Source of the DNA: an uncultured Oscillospiraceae bacterium
GTDB lineage: Bacteria > Bacillota > Clostridia > Oscillospirales > Oscillospiraceae
Direction: 5' to 3'
Length of the DNA: 20,059 nt
Assembly (NCBI GenBank): GCA_900763675.1
Contig: CAAFLE010000067.1
Location: 1 to 20,059 of the forward strand
In this document: positions 14,624-20,059 of the stretch, piece by piece
How positions within the stretch are numbered: position 1 is the first letter of the stretch
Layout: each line of letters opens with the position of its first letter
Notes under the pieces: model-generated
Seen by the model: the letters and a program-made list of their open reading frames with translations, nothing else
Databases searched by the model: none
Told to the model about the DNA's origin: nothing
Translations under genes and position numbers: made by a program

Positions 14624-15350
14624 AAACCTGATCCGCCGAGGACTGCAATACAAGCTGGACTGGACGGAGGTCAACTGCGTTGTAGCCGGCGAAGCCGCCA
14701 CCGGGCAGGAGGGGCTTTCTCAGATCCGGGCGCTCCGCCCGGACATCGTCATTACCGACATCCGTATGCCCGATATGGACGGGCTGGAAATGCTGCGCGA
14801 GGGGCGCACGGTCTGCCCGTTTCACGCGATCATCATTTCCGGCTACAGCGAGTTTGACTATGCGCAGCAGGCGATCCGGCTGGGCGTGGCGGAGTATCTG
14901 CTCAAACCGGTGGACGTGAACGAGCTGAAAAACTGTCTGCGCCGCATTGCCGCCGGGACACAGCCGAAACGCGAGAGCGGCGCTCTGCCGGAGACGGCGG
15001 ATAAGCCAACGTCGCTGAAAAACAAATACGCTGACGCCATGCTGCAATACATCCGGCAGCATTATGCCGAGCATATATCCCTTACCGACCTCAGCCAGCA
15101 GCTCAATATATCCTGTACGCATCTCAACGCCAAATTCAAGGCGGAGACCGGATATACGTTCCATGACTTTCTGAACTATTACCGCATCCGCCGGGCGGTG
15201 GAGCTGCAAAAGCAGGGCGAGCGCAAGCTCTACGAGATCGCGGAGCTTGTGGGCTTTTCAGATTATAAGTATTTCAACAAGGTCTATAAAAAATATACCG
15301 GCTATTCTCCCAACGTGATCGTTCCGCGGCAGGACGGCGCGGCGCGGTGA
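14595..15350 (+). CDS. AraC-type response regulator (YesN/HptR-like, compact)
   Basis: The 251-aa regulator has a receiver domain with Glu8/Asp9, phospho-acceptor Asp55 in ITDIRMPDMDG, Ser83 in IIISGYSEFDYA and Lys104 in LLKPVD. After a linker (about 120-145) two AraC-type helix-turn-helix motifs follow, with LTDLSQQLNISCTHLNAKFK and IAELVGFSDYKYFNKVYKKYTGYSP. YesN proteins are often near 500 aa with a middle domain; this one lacks it, like HptR of staphylococci (about 250 aa by recollection). GGAGG at 14581-14585 sets the start at 14595. The direct repeat before the importer promoter is a plausible target. Confidence 0.9.
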   Translation: MLKVLLVEDENLIRRGLQYKLDWTEVNCVVAGEAATGQEGLSQIRALRPDIVITDIRMPDMDGLEMLREGRTVCPFHAIIISGYSEFDYAQQAIRLGVAEYLLKPVDVNELKNCLRRIAAGTQPKRESGALPETADKPTSLKNKYADAMLQYIRQHYAEHISLTDLSQQLNISCTHLNAKFKAETGYTFHDFLNYYRIRRAVELQKQGERKLYEIAELVGFSDYKYFNKVYKKYTGYSPNVIVPRQDGAAR

Positions 15351-15369
15351 AAAAGCCGCCGCAGTCCAT

Positions 15370-15398
15370 GAATACATCCCCCCTCGCGGTCATAGGAT
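15370..15398 (+). promoter_or_regulatory. Candidate sigma-E-type sporulation promoter of the deacetylase gene
   Basis: GAATACA (15370-15376) matches five of seven of the sigma-E -35 (KMATATT). Fourteen bases later CATAGGAT (15391-15398) matches six of eight of the -10 (CATACAHT). A start near 15405 would produce a message that begins at the Shine-Dalgarno sequence and lacks the left arm of the hairpin described next. Short motifs like this arise by chance, so confidence is moderate. Confidence 0.4.
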
Positions 15399-15414
15399 GT
15401 CCGCGAGGGGGGAT
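15376..15414 (+). promoter_or_regulatory. Hairpin that buries the deacetylase ribosome site
   Basis: A 14-bp perfect stem (15376-15389 with 15401-15414) has an 11-base loop. The right arm contains GAGGGGGG (15405-15412), the Shine-Dalgarno sequence for the ATG at 15421, paired to a C-run on the left. No U-tract follows, so it is a poor terminator; translational silencing of read-through message is more likely. Confidence 0.6.
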
Positions 15415-15420
15415 AATACT

Positions 15421-16200
15421 ATGATGATGGGAAAATTCGGCGGCTTTCTCTCGCGGCACAGCAAGTTTGCCTCCGGCGCGGCGCTGGTGCTTGCCGTTGC
15501 GGCGATCTTCGCTTTCGTATACTCGCCGCGTGTCGTCGGCGCGGCGGTCACGGAGCGGGAGCTGCCCGTATACAGCGTCGAGCGGGACGGAAAATTCGTC
15601 AGTCTCTCGTTCGACGCGGCATGGGGCAACGAGGACACGCAGCAGCTCATAGATATTCTGGGAAAGTACGGTGTGAAGGCGACGTTTTTTGTCGTCGGCG
15701 AATGGGTGGATAAATACCCGGAGAGCGTGAAGGCGCTGCACGACGCCGGGCATGAGGTGATGAACCATTCCGACGATCATCCGCACATGGCAAAGCTCAC
15801 AGCCCGGCAGATCATCGACGAGGTGAACCGGTGCAGCGACAAGATCGAGGCCGTTACCGGCGTGCGTCCGACGCTGTTCCGCTGCCCTTACGGCGAGTAC
15901 GACGACAACGTCATCGGCACCGTGAACGGCATGGGTCTCACGGCGGTGCAGTGGGACACCGACTCGCTCGACTGGAAAAAGCTGACGGCGGGCGAGATCT
16001 ATAAGCGCGTCACGTCCAAGGTGCAGCCGGGGAGCATTGTCCTTTTCCATAACGCAGGGCTGCATACGCCGGAATCACTGCCCGCCATTCTCGAATACCT
16101 GCTCGCGGAGGGATATACGGTCGTGCCGATCTCGGAGCTTCTGCTCACGGGCGACACCTACGTTGACCATACGGGCCGCCAGCACGCCGCCGGCGCATAA
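15421..16200 (+). CDS. Polysaccharide deacetylase, PdaB-like
   Basis: The 259-aa protein has a membrane anchor or uncleaved signal at about 18-35 and an extracytoplasmic NodB-type deacetylase domain that removes acetyl groups from peptidoglycan or related glycans. Motifs are SFDAAWGNED (catalytic-type Asp65), NHSDDHPHM with metal ligands His116 and His120, FRCPYG (154-158, Cys where Pro is usual), QWDTDSLDW (178-185) and VLFHNA with His210. The AAWGNED form of motif 1 is typical of the PdaB-like sporulation branch. GAGGGGGG eight bases before 15421 sets the start; the in-frame ATG at 15397 lies in the hairpin loop without a ribosome site. Substrate and sporulation role are inferred from family. 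Confidence 0.88.
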   Translation: MMMGKFGGFLSRHSKFASGAALVLAVAAIFAFVYSPRVVGAAVTERELPVYSVERDGKFVSLSFDAAWGNEDTQQLIDILGKYGVKATFFVVGEWVDKYPESVKALHDAGHEVMNHSDDHPHMAKLTARQIIDEVNRCSDKIEAVTGVRPTLFRCPYGEYDDNVIGTVNGMGLTAVQWDTDSLDWKKLTAGEIYKRVTSKVQPGSIVLFHNAGLHTPESLPAILEYLLAEGYTVVPISELLLTGDTYVDHTGRQHAAGA

Positions 16201-16213
16201 CATATAAAAAGGC

Positions 16214-16304
16214 TCCCTTGTGTAAAGGGAAGACTCTCCCCGGCGGGGAGAGATGTCGCCGCAGGCGACAGAGAGGGGGGCGGGGCTGGCTCGCCGCAGG
16301 CGAG
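16214..16304. repeat. Cluster of four small hairpins resembling an interspersed Clostridia repeat
   Basis: Four hairpins follow one another: 16214-16219 with 16225-16230 (6 bp), 16234-16241 with 16245-16252 (8 bp), 16254-16260 with 16264-16270 (7 bp) and 16290-16295 with 16299-16304 (6 bp). The last two share a 13-base core, TCGCCGCAGGCGA, and the flanking pair is G-C in one and C-G in the other. The opening GGCTCCCTTGTGTAAAGGGA and closing GGAGGGATTGTA look like the multicopy intergenic repeats I recall from Faecalibacterium-like genomes. Copy number cannot be tested here. Confidence 0.6.
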
Positions 16305-16318
16305 ACGGAGGGATTGTA

Positions 16319-16357
16319 GACCGCCTCCCCCTTGCGTTCCGGGGAGACGGTCGATTT
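16319..16357. terminator. Terminator between deacetylase and MORN lipoprotein genes
   Basis: 16319-16330 pairs with 16341-16352 with one C-A mismatch (GACCG with CGGTC outside, TCCCC with GGGGA inside) around a 10-base loop. GATTTT follows on the plus strand. It lies between two convergent genes and directly before the stop codon of the minus-strand gene. Confidence 0.55.
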
Positions 16358-17647
16358 TCACATTCCGGTATAGATGTCGCCCGCGAGCAGCACGAGACAT
16401 TCTCTCGTCTCGCCGAGCGTGTTGACATACGGGCTGACGGCAAGCGGCACGGCGTAAACATGGAACGAGTTGCCCCGCGCCAGCCGGTCCACACTGCCGG
16501 GAACGATCACGACGCAGGGATATACGCCGTTGCGGTCGTAAGCAAAAATATACGTCATTTCCGCTCCGCCGGGGATGAGAGCGCCGGTACGCGCCGTGAG
16601 AATGCGGAGACCGTAGATCTCCATCCAGTACGGCTCGGTGCGGAACGAATCGTCCGAGAAGCACTGTGCGACGTAAGCTTTCTTGTCGCGCAGCGTCTGA
16701 TAGGCGGAGGTGAAAAATTCCTGATGATCCTCCCGCTCCCAGAGATCGTCCGCCGCCGCGAGAAAGGCAAGCTGCTCGTCCGTGAGCGTGAAGCGCGGCT
16801 CGCACGTGCCGAGTGAGACAAGCGTTTCGAGCCGGTCGGCGGCAAAGCACCCGGCGGAGAACGTGCCGGTGCGCGTGTAAAGATTCTCGGCGTCGTAGGA
16901 GAGCGCTCCGGCGCCGTCCATAAGCCCTGCCTTCCATTCACCCGTGTAGGTGAACGGAACGCCGTCTTCTGTCTCGCCGGTAAATGCGCCCTCGCCGTCC
17001 GGCAGCGCGTCCCTGCCGTCACCGGCATAGGCTCCGGCGGTCTCGCACCCCTCCACGGAGGTGATGCAGGCATCGTCCGTCAAAACGCCGGTTCCCGCGA
17101 TCTCGCCGCCGCTCCAGCCGCCGTCCCAGCAAAAGCACTGCCCGGCGGCGTTCACGCCGCCGAAAAGACCGTCGCCCTCGGGACCCGCGGTATCGAGCGA
17201 GCCGGTGTATGTTCCGGTATAGCAGCTGCCGCCGCGGACAAGCTCCCACGGCAGCTCCTGCGCCTCGCCGCGCACCGCCGCGCCGCCGGAAAACGTGCCG
17301 GTGAACGACGCGCCGGAGGAGAGAGTGAACGTACCCTCGCCGTCCGGCAGACCGGAGACGAGCGAGCCGGTGTAGGCTCCGTCCTCCACGCTGCCGAAGA
17401 GCGCGGCGCGGCAGGGGACGTTCTCACACTCGCCGGTGAGCAGCCGTTCGGCGGTGAGCGTTCCGTCAAAGCGCCAGCCGTCGCCGGTCACGGCGCCGGT
17501 ATAGGTGCCTTTGGATACGGTGCCGGTGAACTGCACGGTCTCCTCGGGGAAGGAGAGCGCCAGCCCCGCGCCGTTCAGCTCTCTCGTGCAGCCGGAGAGA
17601 AGAAGAACCGCCAGCAGCGCCGGGAAAAGAAAAAGTCTTTTTTTCAT
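16358..17647 (-). CDS. MORN-repeat lipoprotein of unknown function
   Basis: The 429-aa product starts with a lipoprotein signal, lipobox LSGC with Cys20, so it is probably anchored outside the membrane. Residues 40-265 are Gly/Thr/Tyr-rich and contain degenerate MORN-type repeats: YTGSLVSGLPDGEGTF near 92, FTGTFSGG near 115, YTGTYTGSLD near 143, ALPDGEGAFTG near 214 and YTGEWKAGLMDGAGAL near 234. From about 284 to the end lies a separate globular region (with YIFAYDRNGVYPCVVIVPGS) that I do not recognise. GGGGAGGA five bases upstream sets the start; the gene follows the transglutaminase-like gene by 12 bases, so they form an operon. MORN repeats often act as scaffolds or lipid-contact surfaces; no enzymatic residues are evident. 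Confidence 0.75.
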   Translation of the reverse strand: MKKRLFLFPALLAVLLLSGCTRELNGAGLALSFPEETVQFTGTVSKGTYTGAVTGDGWRFDGTLTAERLLTGECENVPCRAALFGSVEDGAYTGSLVSGLPDGEGTFTLSSGASFTGTFSGGAAVRGEAQELPWELVRGGSCYTGTYTGSLDTAGPEGDGLFGGVNAAGQCFCWDGGWSGGEIAGTGVLTDDACITSVEGCETAGAYAGDGRDALPDGEGAFTGETEDGVPFTYTGEWKAGLMDGAGALSYDAENLYTRTGTFSAGCFAADRLETLVSLGTCEPRFTLTDEQLAFLAAADDLWEREDHQEFFTSAYQTLRDKKAYVAQCFSDDSFRTEPYWMEIYGLRILTARTGALIPGGAEMTYIFAYDRNGVYPCVVIVPGSVDRLARGNSFHVYAVPLAVSPYVNTLGETRECLVLLAGDIYTGM

Positions 17648-17659
17648 CGCGTCCTCCCC

Positions 17660-18895
17660 TCAGCCCGGCAGCAGCTCGCCGGAAAGATTCCGCGGCAGCA
17701 TATCGTCCGAGAAGGAAAACTCCCGGTAGCCGTGGCGGCTTCTCGCCTCGTCGCTCATTTCAAAGAGATCGGACTCTCCGGCGGTATCGCGCCGCACCGC
17801 CATTTCGATCTCCACATCGTAGGTATACCGCTCGCCGCCGCGCAGAATCTCCACCCAGCCGTGCGGCGCTTCGTCCGCGCCGTAGGTACCGCTGACGATC
17901 TTCGCGTCGTAGCCGAGTGCCCGTGCCGCCGCCCAGAACGCCGCGGCGTAGCAGTAGCAGTTGCCGCGCCCGGTCGAGTACATGGTGAGCGCCTCCTGCG
18001 TCGCCCAGCCGACGTCGCCGGTCTTGTAGTAATGGCGGCGCAGATAGGTGAAGCTGTCGCGGACATAGTCGTACATCGCCCGCAGCCGCTCGTCGCGGGT
18101 CATATCCTCGTTCGTGGCATCGCGCAGCGCGGCAAGCACATATTCGTCCAGCTCGGCGTTGCCGGAGGTATAGCGCCCGGCGGCGTTAAAATAGAGCGAG
18201 CCGGAATAGGCATTTTTGCGGAAATATCCATCCGCCCCGGCGCAGTAGAGCTGTGAGCCGATGAGAAGGACGCCCTCGGCGGGGCGGCCGTCCGTGCCGT
18301 CCCATGCGATGGCGCCGTCCGCAGCGGTATAAATGTCGCCGCTGCCCCATTCGCCGGGGACAACATCGGGATAAAACGCCGTTTCCTCCCCGGCGGCGGA
18401 GAGGGAAAAGAGCCGGTTGAAAAATACCGCTCCCTCGGCGCGTGTCACGTTCTCGCCGCCGTGCAGCGCAATGGCGCCCATCGCGCTCTCGATTTCTTCC
18501 TCGGGAAAAACACCGGAGAGAAGCTCGGCAAGCGCCGTCTCTGTGAGCGGAAGCGCCGCGTCGTCTACGGCGAGAGAAAGCCCGGAGGCACGCACCACGG
18601 CGTCTGCGGCTTCTCCGGCGGTCAGCGTGTCCGCGCCGCGGAAAAGCCCGTCCGTGCAGCGCATATACCCCGCGCTGTATACCGGGGCGGCGGAGGGTGC
18701 GGGCGCCGTCGGCGGCGCAGTCTCCGCCGCGGGCGCGGGCGGCGCCGGAGCGTCCGAACGCAGAAGTCCGATGCCGGGGCAGAAGAGCGCCAGCAATATG
18801 AGAAGCGCCGAAAGAGAGACCGCTCCCGCGGCAATGCGCCGGGCGGTCCGCTTCCGGCCTTGCGCCGGGGTTTTCGTTTCGTTCGGTTCAGACAT
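17660..18895 (-). CDS. Membrane-anchored transglutaminase-like protein with SLH-like region
   Basis: The 411-aa protein has a basic start, one membrane segment (about 21-40), a Pro/Ala-rich linker (48-72), a degenerate S-layer-homology-like stretch (about 78-200, with ENVTRAEGAVFFNRLF and FYPDVVPGEWGSGDIYTAADG), then a transglutaminase-like cysteine peptidase core (about 240-370). The likely catalytic triad is Cys313 in GRGNCYCYA, His345 in APHGWVEI and Asp360 in YTYDVEI. Proteins of this kind act at the cell surface, cleaving or cross-linking peptides; the actual substrate is unknown. GGAGG seven bases upstream fixes the start at 18895. It lies just after the asnA terminator with almost no room for its own promoter, and leads the MORN lipoprotein gene by 12 bases. 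Confidence 0.8.
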   Translation of the reverse strand: MSEPNETKTPAQGRKRTARRIAAGAVSLSALLILLALFCPGIGLLRSDAPAPPAPAAETAPPTAPAPSAAPVYSAGYMRCTDGLFRGADTLTAGEAADAVVRASGLSLAVDDAALPLTETALAELLSGVFPEEEIESAMGAIALHGGENVTRAEGAVFFNRLFSLSAAGEETAFYPDVVPGEWGSGDIYTAADGAIAWDGTDGRPAEGVLLIGSQLYCAGADGYFRKNAYSGSLYFNAAGRYTSGNAELDEYVLAALRDATNEDMTRDERLRAMYDYVRDSFTYLRRHYYKTGDVGWATQEALTMYSTGRGNCYCYAAAFWAAARALGYDAKIVSGTYGADEAPHGWVEILRGGERYTYDVEIEMAVRRDTAGESDLFEMSDEARSRHGYREFSFSDDMLPRNLSGELLPG

Positions 18896-18918
18896 GATAC
18901 GCCTCCGGAATACAAAAA

Positions 18919-18960
18919 TGAGAAAAGAAAGCGGCGCTCCGCCGTGGCGATGCGCCGCTG
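18919..18960 (-). terminator. Rho-independent terminator of asnA
   Basis: On the minus strand AGCGGCGC (18960-18953) pairs with GCGCCGCT (18938-18931), with a possible inner CGCC/GGCG helix. TTTCTTTTCTCATTTTT follows. The T-rich tail ends about ten bases before the ribosome site of the transglutaminase-like gene. Confidence 0.75.
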
Positions 18961-18967
18961 AAAGGCT

Positions 18968-19981
18968 TTACAAAAGATGGACGCCGCGCTCCCGGCAAAG
19001 GTTCACCGTTTCCTCGTCCCAAATGCCGGACTGCACCTCGCCGATGTGGGCGCAGCCGATGAGCAGCATACAAAGCCGCGACTGACCGACGCCGCCGCCC
19101 ATGGTATACGGCATTTCCCCGGCAAGCAGCGCCTTGTGGAACGGAAGCGACCGGCGCTCGTCGCACCCGGCGAGCGTGAGCTGGCGGTCCATGCTCTCGG
19201 GACTGACACGGATGCCCATCGAGGAGACCTCGAAAGCGCGGTCCAAAAGCTCGTTGCGGAAAATTATGTCGCCGTTCAGATCCCAGTCGTCATAGTCGGG
19301 GGCGCGTCCGTCGTGCTTTTTGCCGGAGCGGAGCGTTTTGCCGATCTGCATAATAAAGCAGGTCGGGTGCGCTTTTGTATACTCGTTCTCGCGCTCGGAG
19401 GGCGTGAGATCGGGGTACATATCCTCCAGCTCCTGACTGGTGATGAAGGATACGTCGCGGCTCAGGTGCGCCTTGAGCTGCGGAAATTCCCATTCCAGCT
19501 CGTCGCCGGTCATGCAGATCGCCGATACGATCCGCCGCACGGCGTCCTTGAGATAATCGAGATTGCGGTCCTCCACGCGGATGACCTTTTCCCAGTCCCA
19601 CTGATCGACGTAGACGGAGTGGATATTGTCCAGCACCGGCTCGTCGCGCCGGATGGCGTTCATGTCGGTGTAGAGTCCCTTGCCCTCGTAGAAGTTATAC
19701 TCGCGCAGCGCCCAGCGCTTCCACTTGGCAAGCGACTGCACGACCTGACACTCGGCGTCGCCGACGGCGGGGACATCAAAGGAGACCGGGCGTTCAACGC
19801 CGTTGAGATCGTCGTTGAGACCGGTATCGGTGCGCACGAACAGCGGCGCGGATACGCGCTTGAGATTCAGCGCCGAACCCAGATTCTTTTGAAAGCTCCT
19901 CTTGATGAATTCGATGGCTCTCTGCGTCTCATAGACGTTCAGCCGGGGCGTGTACCCCTCGGGAATGATGCAGCCGCTCAT
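18968..19981 (-). CDS. asnA: Aspartate--ammonia ligase (asparagine synthetase A)
   Basis: AsnA makes asparagine from aspartate, ammonia and ATP (giving AMP and pyrophosphate) in the cytoplasm. It is related to class II aminoacyl-tRNA synthetases. The 337-aa length fits the family (about 330). Recognisable conserved stretches are TQRAIEFIKRSFQ, KRVSAPLFV, GLNDDLNGVERPVSFD, LAKWKRWAL, GLYTDMNAIRRDE, HSVYVDQWDWEKVI and, near the C-terminus, GGGVGQSRLCMLL with the class II motif 3 arginine. AAGGAGGGG a few bases upstream sets the start at 19981. No clear promoter lies in the short upstream spacer, and a possible gene end at 20035 suggests it may be co-transcribed with a gene beyond the window. 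Confidence 0.96.
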   Translation of the reverse strand: MSGCIIPEGYTPRLNVYETQRAIEFIKRSFQKNLGSALNLKRVSAPLFVRTDTGLNDDLNGVERPVSFDVPAVGDAECQVVQSLAKWKRWALREYNFYEGKGLYTDMNAIRRDEPVLDNIHSVYVDQWDWEKVIRVEDRNLDYLKDAVRRIVSAICMTGDELEWEFPQLKAHLSRDVSFITSQELEDMYPDLTPSERENEYTKAHPTCFIMQIGKTLRSGKKHDGRAPDYDDWDLNGDIIFRNELLDRAFEVSSMGIRVSPESMDRQLTLAGCDERRSLPFHKALLAGEMPYTMGGGVGQSRLCMLLIGCAHIGEVQSGIWDEETVNLCRERGVHLL

Positions 19982-20034
19982 GTTTACCCCTCCTTGTAAA
20001 AATTTTTTTATTGGAAATGCGCGGCAAAACGAAA

Positions 20035-20059
20035 TTAAATGCGGTACGCCTCGGCGAGC
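20035..20059 (-). CDS. Possible C-terminal end of a gene upstream of asnA
   Basis: Reading the minus strand from the window edge, one frame gives LAEAYRI and then TAA at 20037-20035. The GC-rich codons switch to AT-rich sequence exactly at this stop, as expected at a gene end. Only seven codons are visible, so this is weak. The 53 bases between here and asnA are AT-rich and hold the asnA ribosome site but no convincing promoter or T-box. Confidence 0.3.

Noticed and set aside
19982..20059. T-box leader for asnA (GGCGTACCGCA on the minus strand resembles the T-box core)
   Set aside because: The essential UGGN bulge is not matched, no terminator follows, and the bases read better as the end of a coding frame. 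The window ends too soon to exclude a T-box fully.

Overview
The window reads as chromosomal DNA of a GC-rich (about 60% by eye) member of the Clostridia, probably an uncultured gut Oscillospiraceae-like organism. The clues are Gram-positive AGGAGG ribosome sites, lipoprotein signals, a PdaB-type polysaccharide deacetylase, compact YesM/YesN-style two-component proteins, and AT-rich spacers between GC-rich genes. No phage, transposase, integrase, tRNA, rRNA or CRISPR array was seen. Taxonomy is inference from style only.

Layout. Positions 1-345 hold no convincing gene but fold into two long consecutive stem-loops (4-114 and 122-229), ending in a perfect terminator hairpin (314-344). Then come truA (566-1303, +) and an orphan radical SAM enzyme (1413-2300, +), closed by a 21-bp bidirectional terminator. 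On the minus strand an aminotransferase and an ornithine-cyclodeaminase-family enzyme are translationally coupled (ATGA overlap). They sit behind a strong promoter and a leader that ends in an attenuator-like hairpin. Next is a phosphate module: an NptA-type Na+/phosphate transporter with a fused PhoU-like tail (minus), divergent from a PhoP/PhoR-type two-component pair (plus). The shared spacer carries Pho-box-like hexamers at about 11-bp spacing.

The central plus-strand block (8885-15350) is a complete binding-protein-dependent ABC importer of the FbpABC/AfuABC class (lipoprotein, ATPase, fused double permease). It is followed by a LytS/YesM-type histidine kinase and a compact 251-aa AraC-type response regulator. 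The architecture recalls S. aureus HptRSA and the sugar-phosphate importer AfuABC, so organophosphate uptake and sensing is a serious alternative to the default 'iron' label. It also lies just beyond the phosphate module.

A PdaB-like deacetylase follows. Its Shine-Dalgarno sequence is buried in a 14-bp hairpin whose loop contains a sigma-E-like -10 element. A cluster of small hairpins (16214-16304) resembles an interspersed repeat. The minus-strand end carries asnA (asparagine synthetase A), then a membrane-anchored transglutaminase-like protein with an SLH-like region, and a MORN-repeat lipoprotein.

The points most worth following up are the attenuator leader of the aminotransferase operon, the Pho-box array with its transporter/two-component module, the AfuABC-HptSR-like locus with a 12-bp direct repeat upstream, the sigma-E/SD-hairpin arrangement at the deacetylase, and the structured element at the left edge.
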